From positions 1 to 6,129 of the forward strand of contig CAJUNQ010000106.1 in assembly GCA_910587835.1 (NCBI GenBank): a stretch of 6,129 nucleotides of DNA, written 5' to 3'. A program made the position numbers and the translations under genes. The notes under the pieces were generated by a model. It was not told the origin of the DNA. It saw nothing but the letters and a program-made list of their open reading frames with translations, and ran no database searches. Numbering within the stretch: position 1 is the first letter of the stretch; the number at the start of each line of letters is the position of its first letter. Shown piece after piece: positions 1 to 5,850 of the stretch. Source of the DNA: an uncultured Oscillospiraceae bacterium. Lineage in GTDB: Bacteria > Bacillota > Clostridia > Oscillospirales > Acutalibacteraceae.

Positions 1-1
1 C

Positions 2-1042
2 GACACGGTTACTTTGGAGATTATCAGGGCGAGCGAGGTCACGCCCAGGGAGGTGAAATGGCTGTGGTATCCCTATATCCCATTCGGGAAGATAACCCTG
101 CTCCAAGGCGATCCGGGCGATGGCAAGAGCAAATTCATGCTTGCGCTGTCTGCCCTGCTGACCGATGGGAAGCCCCTGCCTTTCCAAGAGGTAGAGGAAG
201 CAAGCGAACCCATGACGGTGATTTACCAGACCACGGAGGATGATGCAGACGATACGGTTGTGCCGAGGTTTATCGCTTCCGGCGGCAATCGTGATAATCT
301 TATCTTCATCAAGGAGAATGAAAAGCACCTGACCTTTGGAGATGACCGGCTGCGACAGGCAATCGAACGGTACAATGTCAGGCTGCTCATTCTTGACCCG
401 TTGAGTTCGTATATCGGGGAAGATTGTTCCATGAACGACGCCAACAAAACGAGAACGGAACTGAACCACCTTATCAAAATCGGACAGGAAACGGGCTGTG
501 CAATCGTTGTTGTGGCGCACATGAACAAGAACAGGGATACCTCCCCGCTGTACCGAACCAACGGCTCAATCGACATTGCCGCCGCCGCAAGAAGTATTCT
601 GGCGGTGGCGAGGACGCAGAACAAGGAGAACCTTTCGGAGCGGTATATGGTGCAGGTGAAGTCCAATCTCGCCCCGACCGGCAACGCCATTGTCTTTGAA
701 GTGACCGACAAGGGCGTAAACTTCCAGGACGAAATTGAACTGACAGCGGACGAAGCCTTTTCCCTTTTTGCCCCAAAGCTGGGCAGGCCGAGCGAAAAGG
801 TAGACGGCGCTGTTGCGTTTCTGAAAGAGCTTCTTTCAGACGGCAGGCCGCAGCTTGCTGCCGAGTGCGAAGTAAAACTTGAAGCCGCAGGCTTCAAGAA
901 ATCGACCATCAAAAAGGCCAAGAAGAAAGCCGGCGTTCACTCGGTGAAGGAGGGCTTTCTTTGGTACTGGGCTTTGACGATGGGCGAAAAACCGAAAGAG
1001 GAACGGCAGGCAGTCACGGCGGATGACGGCCTGCCGTTTTGA
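2..1042 (+). CDS. RepA-like RecA-fold (AAA_25) ATPase, 5'-partial
   Basis: A P-loop ATPase of the RepA/KaiC-like group that accompanies relaxase genes on Firmicutes mobile elements; its likely role is as a hexameric helicase-like motor for element replication or transfer. Numbering from the TTG at 14: Walker A GDPGDGKS at 32-39, a TTEDDADD segment at 73-80 where the family's catalytic acidic residue lies, Walker B RLLILDP at 123-129 (D128), and an AHMNK sensor-like segment near 167-171. The C-terminal ~90 residues are basic and resemble a winged-helix tail. The frame is open back to the window edge (DTVT precedes TTG14), so the true start is probably just upstream and TTG14 is unlikely to be it. 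The MobV relaxase follows after a ~146-base gap that contains the probable oriT. The family call is firm; the exact role is inferred. Confidence 0.88.
   Translation, partial: DTVTLEIIRASEVTPREVKWLWYPYIPFGKITLLQGDPGDGKSKFMLALSALLTDGKPLPFQEVEEASEPMTVIYQTTEDDADDTVVPRFIASGGNRDNLIFIKENEKHLTFGDDRLRQAIERYNVRLLILDPLSSYIGEDCSMNDANKTRTELNHLIKIGQETGCAIVVVAHMNKNRDTSPLYRTNGSIDIAAAARSILAVARTQNKENLSERYMVQVKSNLAPTGNAIVFEVTDKGVNFQDEIELTADEAFSLFAPKLGRPSEKVDGAVAFLKELLSDGRPQLAAECEVKLEAAGFKKSTIKKAKKKAGVHSVKEGFLWYWALTMGEKPKEERQAVTADDGLPF
1002..1040 (+). terminator. Hairpin with short T run over the end of the ATPase gene
   Basis: Perfect 10-base arms AACGGCAGGC (1002-1011) and GCCTGCCGTT (1029-1038). Inside them GTCA (1013-1016) can pair with TGAC (1024-1027), giving about 14 pairs with one A/G mismatch. 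The right arm runs into TTTT and the stop codon TGA lies at 1040-1042. It may end or attenuate transcription before the oriT and relaxase gene. The T run is short, so termination may be partial. Confidence 0.45.
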
Positions 1043-1084
1043 ATTGAGGTTTTAAGGGAGGTCAAGGGGGGAAAGCCCTTGCCC

Positions 1085-1152
1085 ACGACATCTTTGCGGC
1101 GAAGCCGAAAGTGTCATAGTGGGTTACACACATTCGCAGAATGTTGTGTAAC
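1085..1152 (+). other. oriT: Candidate MobV-type oriT
   Basis: The segment just upstream of the relaxase gene contains TAGTGGG-TTA (1117-1126). The pMV158 MobM nick site is known as TAGTGTG/TTA, so the predicted nick here is between 1123 and 1124. Two imperfect hairpins flank it. Upstream, GACA-CTTT-CGGC (1087-1100, with bulged T1091 and G1096) pairs with GCCG-AAAG-TGTC (1104-1115) around a GAA loop. Downstream, GTTACACACATTC (1123-1135) pairs with GAATGTTGTGTAAC (1139-1152), with one bulge and a GCA loop. MobV relaxases act on origins directly upstream of their own gene, which is the layout here. The exact nick base is inferred from similarity. Confidence 0.72.
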
Positions 1153-1175
1153 GGCGCTCCCCCGCCACCTCTCGG

Positions 1176-1183
1176 AAAGGAGG
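1176..1183 (+). promoter_or_regulatory. Ribosome binding site that sets the relaxase start
   Basis: AAAGGAGG lies 5 bases before the ATG at 1189. It favours that start over the upstream in-frame ATG at 1141, which sits inside the oriT hairpin and would add 16 proline-rich residues unlike the family N-terminus. Confidence 0.8.
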
Positions 1184-1188
1184 AACCG

Positions 1189-2463
1189 ATGGCAAAAGAA
1201 CCAAGGCCCGATATGAGCTGCGCCCGTGTGAAGCAGTACAAGTCCTCCGACATTGGGGCGGCTGAACGGCACAATGAGAGGAAGAACGAAAGCTACGACA
1301 ACATCAATGTCGTGCCGGAGCGGATACCCCTCAATGTCCATTTCTGTGACCCCGGCGGGAAGTCCTATATGGAAATTCTGCGGGAGATGGAAGCGGATGG
1401 GGCAATCAGCCTGCGGGGGCTTCGGCAGGACGCTACCCTTTTTGACGAGATTATCATTGATGTGAACACGATGTACTTTGAGCGGAACGGCGGCTATGAC
1501 TACGCCAGGGAGTTCTACGCCGAGGCGGTGCGCTTTCTGGAAGATAAGTTCGGAAGCGAGAATGTCATCTCCGCCGTCATGCACGCCGATGAAATCAACC
1601 GGGCGGCAAGTGACGAGTTGGGAAAGGATGTGTACCACTACCATCTTCACGCCGTTGTCCTGCCTGTGGTTGAGAAAGAAATCCTGTGGAGCAAGCGGTG
1701 TAAAGACCCCGCCCTGCGTGGGACGGTGAAAGAGGTTATCCATCAGATCAGCCACTCCAAGAAGTGGGCTTCAGATATTCCCCTCACCGATGAATACGGT
1801 AGGGCAATCCTGCGGAAGAACGGCAAGCCGAAGTACCGGGCGTCATACAGCGTCCTGCAAGATGAATTGTTCGAGCATATGCAGGAGCATGGCTTTACCG
1901 ACTTCCAGCGTGGCGAGCGTGGCAGCACTTCCGAAAATCTGAGTTCGCTCCAATATCAGATTAAAAAAGATACCAAACGGCTCTCCAATCTTCAAGAGAA
2001 GATTGCAAGGGAGCAGACCAAGTACCAGGCGGCCCACGAGGTCAGCATGACCCTCAGCGACATTGACAGCATGGGTCAAAAGACCATCACGGGAAAGGTC
2101 GCTATCAGCAAAGAGGACTACTCCCAGCTTACCTCGCTGGCAAAGGAGGGCATTACCAGCCGGAACGAGATTCACAATCTGAAAGAGAACGCCCGCTATT
2201 ACCGCCAGCAGTATTCCAGGGCTTCATCGGCGTTGCAGAAAGCGCAGGAACGGTATGACGCTCTGAAAGAGAAATGCCAGCCGTTTCTGGACGCTATGGA
2301 GCATTTTCCCGATGTTGTGCGGGTGTTTGTCAGCAAGGTCAGGGAGTTGTTCAGCGTCAAGGAAGCGCAGGAGCGGAGAGAAAAGGAGGAAGCGGAGCGC
2401 AGGCGGCAGGCCGAGCGTGAAGCGAGAAAACAGAAGAACAGGAGCAAGGGTTGGGAGAGATAG
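1189..2463 (+). CDS. mobV: MobV-family relaxase (Mob/Pre, TnpZ-like)
   Basis: A DNA relaxase that nicks oriT on one strand and pilots the element into a recipient using a conjugation machine supplied in trans. 424 residues from the ATG at 1189. Motif I is RHNER at 27-31; H28 matches the position of His22 of pMV158 MobM, the known histidine nucleophile. The metal-binding motif III is split: HADE at 132-135, then HYHLH at 150-154, with about 14 residues between, a form typical of the Clostridia element branch of MobV and longer than the compact HxDExxPHxH of plasmid Mob proteins. Residues ~245-400 are charged and heptad-like (coiled coil), and the tail is rich in Arg/Lys/Glu. Length and motifs indicate an intact gene. 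It sits between its likely oriT and a TnpW-like gene, matching the tnpZ-tnpW order of Tn4451. Confidence 0.95.
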   Translation: MAKEPRPDMSCARVKQYKSSDIGAAERHNERKNESYDNINVVPERIPLNVHFCDPGGKSYMEILREMEADGAISLRGLRQDATLFDEIIIDVNTMYFERNGGYDYAREFYAEAVRFLEDKFGSENVISAVMHADEINRAASDELGKDVYHYHLHAVVLPVVEKEILWSKRCKDPALRGTVKEVIHQISHSKKWASDIPLTDEYGRAILRKNGKPKYRASYSVLQDELFEHMQEHGFTDFQRGERGSTSENLSSLQYQIKKDTKRLSNLQEKIAREQTKYQAAHEVSMTLSDIDSMGQKTITGKVAISKEDYSQLTSLAKEGITSRNEIHNLKENARYYRQQYSRASSALQKAQERYDALKEKCQPFLDAMEHFPDVVRVFVSKVRELFSVKEAQERREKEEAERRRQAEREARKQKNRSKGWER

Positions 2464-2578
2464 CCGCTTCGACTACACTCCCGACTTTTTGACTTCTTCA
2501 CCTGTTCTAAACTGAACGCCCAGGCGTCGAAACCGGGCTTTCGCTGTCGGAAGCCCACGATTTTTGAAAAGGAGCACT
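2464..2578. other. Spacer between relaxase and TnpW-like gene
   Basis: A 115-base gap without a convincing coding frame. Its only clear element is the hairpin at 2535-2556, followed by AAAAGGAG (2567-2574), the ribosome site 4 bases before the ATG at 2579. Confidence 0.5.
2535..2565 (+). terminator. Hairpin plus T run between relaxase and TnpW-like gene
   Basis: GGGCTTTCG (2535-2543) pairs with CGGAAGCCC (2548-2556), nine pairs including one T/G wobble, around the loop CTGT. Four bases later comes TTTTT (2561-2565). The ribosome site of the next gene begins at once, so this may be a partial terminator or attenuator. The four-base gap before the T run lowers confidence. Confidence 0.45.
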
Positions 2579-2758
2579 ATGGAAAATCAATATTCTATCC
2601 GTATAGGAAACACCAATTTTATTGTCAGTGTGAAGCAGTCCGAAACGGCGAAAAAGCCCATGGATACAGCGTTTCGTGGCCTTTGTGTCCATGAAGTTTT
2701 AGGCGATTGCTTTGCTTCTGACAAGTTCAATTTAGAGGAAATCAAAAAATCCTCTTGA
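2579..2758 (+). CDS. tnpW: TnpW-like transposon-encoded small protein
   Basis: A 59-residue protein starting at ATG 2579 behind AAAAGGAG; the five extra upstream codons from 2564 are not needed. The N-terminal core YSIRIGNTNFIVSVKQSETAKK matches my memory of the TnpW family (short proteins opening with R-I-G-x-T-x-Y/F-x-V, then a small acidic/basic helix). TnpW is encoded at the right end of Tn4451-type mobilizable elements, after the tnpZ relaxase, as here. Its function is not established. The stop codon (2756-2758) falls within a few bases of where homology to the ICE helicase begins, so the gene appears to end at the element boundary. The C-terminal half is less conserved by eye. Confidence 0.68.
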   Translation: MENQYSIRIGNTNFIVSVKQSETAKKPMDTAFRGLCVHEVLGDCFASDKFNLEEIKKSS

Positions 2759-2768
2759 CAAACCGTCC
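2751..2768. mobile_element. Probable right boundary of the Tn4451-like IME
   Basis: The TnpW-like gene stops at 2758. Helicase-like sequence is readable from about 2763-2769 in the frame KPSPEGTGYRARTRF. The junction therefore falls in these few bases. A GA dinucleotide occurs at 2757-2758; the Tn4451 resolvase TnpX is known to recombine at GA sites, so this is a plausible crossover point. The left end and recombinase gene are outside the window. The exact base is inferred. Confidence 0.5.
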
Positions 2769-2781
2769 CCGGAGGGGACGG
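2763..2781. repeat. Perfect 8-base inverted repeat at the IME/helicase junction
   Basis: CCGTCCCC (2763-2770) and GGGGACGG (2774-2781) around the loop GGA. It starts 4 bases after the tnpW stop and reads on into helicase codons. There is no T run, so it is a weak terminator candidate. It could be an attachment-site element or chance within GC-rich coding sequence. Confidence 0.5.
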
Positions 2782-3497
2782 GCTACCGGGCGCGGACGAG
2801 GTTTGCTAAGTTCTTCAACCTCCCGGAGCTGATGAGTATGTTCAAGGAGGTCGCTGACATCAAGACCGCCGACCAGCTCCACCTCCCTGTGCCGGAGGCA
2901 AAGTTTGAGACCGTGGTGGTGCAGCCCTCGGAGATACAGAAGGAGATGGTGGCCGACCTGTCCGAACGGGCCGCTGCCGTCCACGGGGGCAGCGTGGACC
3001 CCTCGGTCGATAATATGCTCAAGATCACCTCGGACGGGCGCAAGATCGGCCTCGACCAGCGGCTGATGAACCCGCTCCTGCCCGATGACCCCAACAGCAA
3101 GCTGAACGCCTGCGTCCAGAATGTCCTCCGTATCTGGGAGGAGGGCCAGGCGGACAAGCTGACCCAGTTATTGTTCTGCGACCTCTCCACGCCCAAGGGG
3201 GACGGGACGTTCAATGTCTATGAGGACATCCGGGACAAGCTGGTGGCGGCTGGTGTCCCCCGTGAGGAGATCGCTTTTATCCACGACGCCGACACCGAGG
3301 CGAAGAAGAAGGAGCTGTTCGGCAAGGTGCGGACCGGCGAGGTGCGCGTCCTGCTCGGCTCCACCCAGAAGATGGGCGCCGGGACCAATGTGCAGGACCG
3401 CCTTGTGGCCGTCCACCACCTGGATGTGGGCTGGCGTCCCGCCGACATGACCCAGCGCAACGGGCGCATCATCCGGCAGGGCAAGGACGGGACACGA
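2763..3497 (+). pseudogene. Internal fragment of the large ICE SNF2-type helicase/methylase
   Basis: About 240 codons from the very large helicase (often over 2,000 residues, with a DNA methylase domain) of Tn1549-like and related ICEs. The frame PEGTGYRARTRFAKFFNLPELM is recognisable from 2769, ahead of the first internal ATG (2832). The SF2 C-terminal motor is present: QLLFCDLSTPK (motif IV area, ~3165-3197), GSTQKMGAGTNVQ (motif V, ~3357-3395) and QRNGRIIRQG (motif VI, ~3453-3482). Homology stops right after motif VI; the frame then runs to a stop at 3588 as the shadow of the next gene. Motifs I-III, the methylase and the usual YRYVTEGTFD-type continuation are absent, so it cannot be a working helicase. 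The left break fits IME insertion; the right break is a deletion. Confidence 0.88.
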
Positions 3498-3498
3498 T

Positions 3499-3792
3499 AT
3501 GAGGCTTCTGAAACTCCCTTTGAAACTGCTGGCGCTCCCCCTGATGCTGGCTCTCTACACGTTCCACATCATCGGCAAACTGGCGTCTAACCTCTCCGCC
3601 TATGTTGTCGGGCTGTTCATGCTGGTGATCCTGGCCTGCGGCATCTATCAGGTGTGCGTCCGAGAATGGCTGAATGTGGCAATCCTGTTCGGCGTGGAGG
3701 CGGTCTGCGTGGCGCTCCAGTTCTCCGCCATGCTCCTGGTGGAGCTGGCCGGCGAGTGGGCCGGTAGCCTGGGTACTTTCCTTCACTCATAA
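3499..3792 (+). CDS. CD1845-like small ICE membrane protein
   Basis: A 97-residue hydrophobic protein beginning MRLLKLPLKLLALP, an opening I associate with the CD1845-type small membrane proteins of Clostridia ICEs. Likely membrane segments lie at about 10-26, 34-54 and 59-82, with basic residues K5 and K9 at the N-terminus. The function is unknown; the genomic setting suggests a link to conjugation. The start at ATG 3499 lies immediately after the helicase break. AAGGACGGGA at 3483-3492 is a poor or distant ribosome site, so expression may have been altered by the junction, although the coding region looks complete. The 56-residue gene follows after 22 bases. Confidence 0.72.
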   Translation: MRLLKLPLKLLALPLMLALYTFHIIGKLASNLSAYVVGLFMLVILACGIYQVCVREWLNVAILFGVEAVCVALQFSAMLLVELAGEWAGSLGTFLHS

Positions 3793-3814
3793 ATCTTTGA
3801 AAGGATGTGCGAAG

Positions 3815-3985
3815 ATGGATTTCCCGAAGAACGAGACGAAGGTTCTGCTTGACTGGATGCGGGAGCAGATGTACGGCGATACCGTGACTGAGTGGACCTA
3901 TGGGAACGAGCATGACCGTATGAGTGAGGCGGCGGATTTTCTGAGCGGTCTGCCTTGGCGGGAGGGCGATAATACGGAAATGTAG
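3815..3985 (+). CDS. Hypothetical 56-residue ICE-associated protein
   Basis: I do not recognise this protein. It starts at ATG 3815 behind GAAAGGATG (3800-3806, a weak but usable ribosome site), 22 bases after the membrane-protein gene and apparently in the same operon. It is acidic and soluble (KNETKVLLDWMREQMYGD, then NEHDRMSEAADFLSGLPW), probably two helices, with no signal peptide, membrane segment or cysteine motif. GC content matches the ICE genes around it and not the AT-rich gene downstream. A longer in-frame reading from 3674 is a shadow of the previous gene. It could be a complete small protein or a truncated one. Confidence 0.6.
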   Translation: MDFPKNETKVLLDWMREQMYGDTVTEWTYGNEHDRMSEAADFLSGLPWREGDNTEM

Positions 3986-4012
3986 TTTCGCAGTTTACTT
4001 GCTTTCAAACTT

Positions 4013-4029
4013 AGTTATTGCTGATAACT
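4013..4029. repeat. Small AT-rich inverted repeat between convergent genes
   Basis: AGTTAT (4013-4018) and ATAACT (4024-4029) around TGCTG, located just past the stop codons of the two convergent genes. It has no T run on either strand, so it is at most a weak terminator. Confidence 0.25.
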
Positions 4030-4035
4030 TCTATG

Positions 4036-4692
4036 TTAAGTATTATTTTCTGATACTCCTACTACATCTATATGTTTAGGCTCCCAATATGAATCAAAAT
4101 ATCTAACTGCCCACATATACATAAAAGAGCCTGATTTATATTTGTAAATAGGACTTTTATCAGAAAAATCTTTGGTATATGGTTGAAAGTAAGCAACATA
4201 ATCTGTAATAGTTATTCTTCCAACAGCCAATGCATGATATTCTCTTAGCATAATCTTTGAACTTTTCTTACATAGCGATAATATATATTCTACACTTGCT
4301 GATACTTGCTTACGAAAGGACTCATGAGGCGCAATTTTATCGAGAGCAGTTTCAATCCAATCTATATCATAATCATTTTTCACATCGGGCAACAGAATTT
4401 TTATTTCAATATTTTGTTTTTCCAAAATAGTTCGATATGGTTCTTCAAATAAAAAACGCCCCCTTCCAGCAAACATATGAATAAATTTTGCTTTAATAAG
4501 TTCTTCTTTTAAGTCATTAAGGTATTCATCATCTGTATCATTAGAGAATATATTGTATGTTCCCATATCAAATACACTTATCAACCATCGCTTGACTAAT
4601 GAACCCAATTTTTTTCTGAAAAAGAACGCAAAAATCGCTGCAATTATAGTTGCTAATAGAGAAGCTACTATAGAACTAATAAATTCATTCAT
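4036..4692 (-). CDS. Membrane-anchored protein with divergent PLD-like domain
   Basis: A 218-residue protein on the reverse strand. Residues ~5-25 form one membrane helix followed by RKK (26-28), which places the rest in the cytoplasm by the positive-inside rule. Residues ~60-205 look like a phospholipase-D-type fold without the HKD catalytic motif: KAKFIHMFAGRGRFLFE then IEIKILLPD (95-103) in the first half, and KIMLREYHAL, ITITDYVAYFQPY (160-172), SPIYKYKSG and FDSYWEP (199-205) in the second. A similar pattern occurs in the C-terminal domain of some XRE regulators (DUF5919-like). The start at 4692 has AAGAAGGAT 6 bases upstream. The gene is strongly AT-rich and opposes its GC-rich neighbours, so it is probably recently acquired cargo. 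The function is unknown; a sensor or defence role is a guess. Confidence 0.75.
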   Translation of the reverse strand: MNEFISSIVASLLATIIAAIFAFFFRKKLGSLVKRWLISVFDMGTYNIFSNDTDDEYLNDLKEELIKAKFIHMFAGRGRFLFEEPYRTILEKQNIEIKILLPDVKNDYDIDWIETALDKIAPHESFRKQVSASVEYILSLCKKSSKIMLREYHALAVGRITITDYVAYFQPYTKDFSDKSPIYKYKSGSFMYMWAVRYFDSYWEPKHIDVVGVSENNT

Positions 4693-4874
4693 TATTCATC
4701 CTTCTTTCTGTAAAAAGCAATCTATATAGCTTTATTACACAAATAATCACCAATTCTCATTTTGCCGAGATGATGATACCACATCCAGCTATACATATCA
4801 AGATACAAACGATGAACTGTTACACTCAGTATAAGGCTTATTTACAGCGTAGACAGCCCCATAATAGACTATGC
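4693..4874. other. AT-rich non-coding stretch upstream of the PLD-like gene
   Basis: Its composition matches the adjacent reverse-strand gene up to roughly 4840 and then returns to GC-rich. I find no coding frame, tRNA or clear direct repeats flanking the island. It should contain the promoter of the reverse-strand gene and the right edge of the acquired segment. Confidence 0.45.
4723..4753 (-). promoter_or_regulatory. Weak promoter candidate for the PLD-like gene
   Basis: On the reverse strand TTGGTG (4753-4748) is followed 19 bases later by TATATA (4728-4723), about 30 bases ahead of the start codon. The spacing is longer than ideal and the region is AT-rich, so chance matches are likely. 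Confidence 0.22.
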
Positions 4875-4908
4875 AAGAAGGAGAGCAACTGCTGCTCCTT
4901 CTTTTTTT
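4875..4908 (+). terminator. Rho-independent terminator
   Basis: AAGAAGGAG (4875-4883) pairs with CTCCTTCTT (4895-4903). Within the loop, AGCA (4884-4887) can pair with TGCT (4890-4893). Seven Ts follow (4902-4908). It is oriented to stop rightward transcription, so it probably once terminated the operon of the two small genes at 3499-3985 before the AT-rich gene was inserted between them. It isolates the CHC2 gene downstream. Confidence 0.82.
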
Positions 4909-4942
4909 GCCCTTTCTACATACCGGGAAAGGGGGCATGACA

Positions 4943-5482
4943 ATGAATTTATTTGAAGCGGTCAAGGACGCCGTACCAACGATAGCGGCGGCGGAGCATT
5001 ACGGAATCGAGGTCAAGCGCAACGGCATGGCCTGCTGTCCGTTCCATGATGACCGAACGCCCAGCATGAAGGTGGATAAGCGGTTTCACTGCTTCGGCTG
5101 TCAGGAGGACGGGGATGTGATCGACTTTGTGGGCAAGCTGTTCGACCTCTCCCCCAAGAGAGCCGCCGAGAAGCTGGCGGAGGATTTCGGAGTGCGGTAT
5201 GAGGGTCTGCAAACATGGCAGCCCCAGAAAAGGCCGTCTGTCATTTCCAAACTGGCGGCGGCACAGGAGTACCGCAAAAAGGAGAACCGCTGTTACCGTG
5301 TACTGTGCGAGTACCTCCATCTGCTCCGTGACTGGAAGGAGCGGTATGCGCCGCAGCCGGAGGACGAGGACTGGCATCCTCTGTTCTGCGAAGCCTTGCA
5401 GAAGGTGGACTATGTGGAGTATCTGCTGGACGAGCTGATATGTGGCCTACCGCAAGGCAGGGTACAGCAAAAAATTCCTTGA
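4943..5482 (+). pseudogene. CHC2 zinc-finger (primase-type) protein, 3' end replaced
   Basis: The N-terminal domain has the CHC2 zinc ribbon of DnaG-type primases: CPFH with C32 and H35, then CFGC with C50 and C53, followed by GDVIDFVGKLFDLSPKRAAEKLAEDFGV, the usual helix pair. Clostridia ICEs carry stand-alone proteins of this kind, thought to help replicate or prime the transferred strand. ATG 4943 is preferred over the ATG at 4937 because AAGGGGG (4929-4935) is well spaced only for 4943; an in-frame ATG at 4871 lies inside the terminator. The native sequence is convincing to about residue 165 (VEYLLDELI); the last 13 or so residues (GLPQGRVQQKIP) are an out-of-frame reading of relaxase DNA. 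The zinc finger is intact, so a shortened product may be made. Confidence 0.82.
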
Positions 5483-5762
5483 GGGGCATCGGGAGGCCAT
5501 CACGCTGCACAAGGCGGCAAAGGAGGCTTTTGAACAACTCGGCTTGAAAAAACTCCCCCGTGTCAAGGAGTTGAACGCCGAGTATGCCCAGCTTCTGGAA
5601 CAGAAACGGGCGGCTTATCCAGCGTACCGAAAGGCAAGGACGGAGATGCAGGAGTACCTTGTGGCGCAGAAAGTGGCGGCTGTCCTTCTGGAAAAGGAGA
5701 AGGAACAGGCGGCTATGGAGGAGCGGCGCAAGGAGGAACAGCGGACAGATCAGCACAGATGA
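5439..5762 (+). pseudogene. C-terminal fragment of Tn1549-type (MobP) relaxase
   Basis: About 107 codons. The opening YVAYRKAGYSKKFLEGH, then ITLHKAAKEAFEQLGLKKLPRVKELNAEYAQLLEQKRAAYPAYRKAR, matches my memory of the extreme C-terminus of the VirD2-like relaxases of Tn1549-related ICEs, a helical, coiled-coil-rich tail ending in a run of Lys/Glu. The nuclease domain with its tyrosine and histidine triad is absent. The frame is open only from 5439 (TGA at 5436-5438 precedes it) and the join to the CHC2 gene lies at about 5438-5441, in a different frame. A GTG at 5442 gives a 106-residue reading, but no ribosome site precedes it. It is a remnant, followed at once by a strong terminator. Confidence 0.8.
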
Positions 5763-5768
5763 TCTTGG

Positions 5769-5815
5769 CGGGGCTGGCTTACAGGGATGTAGGCCAGCCC
5801 CGTCTTTTTCTTTTT
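5769..5815 (+). terminator. Strong rho-independent terminator after the relaxase remnant
   Basis: CGGGGCTGGC (5769-5778) pairs with GCCAGCCCCG (5793-5802). A T/G wobble and TACA (5780-5783) with TGTA (5788-5791) continue the stem to about 15 pairs with a GGGA loop. The tract TCTTTTTCTTTTT follows. It begins 7 bases after the stop codon, as expected for the native end of the relaxase gene. Confidence 0.9.
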
Positions 5816-5850
5816 CCCGGAAACACCGAGGCGGTCGTTTCCGTCTCCAC

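Noticed and set aside
223..921. Long reverse-strand reading frame inside the ATPase gene
   Set aside because: It is antisense to a gene with clear Walker motifs, and the Ser/Arg/Leu-rich product has no recognisable domain.
1141..1188. Upstream ATG as the relaxase start
   Set aside because: It lies inside the oriT hairpin without a ribosome site, and the extra residues are proline-rich and unlike the family. ATG 1189 has AAAGGAGG.
2755..2760. TTGACA as a -35 promoter box
   Set aside because: It sits on the tnpW stop codon and no -10 element occurs 16-18 bases downstream, where the sequence is GC-rich.
2832..3590. Complete 252-residue helicase-like gene starting at ATG 2832
   Set aside because: Homology begins before this ATG and ends at 3482. 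The last ~35 residues are an out-of-frame reading of the next gene, so it is a fragment.
4871..4942. Upstream ATG as the CHC2 protein start
   Set aside because: The leucine-rich extension is translation of the terminator hairpin and T run, not a signal peptide.
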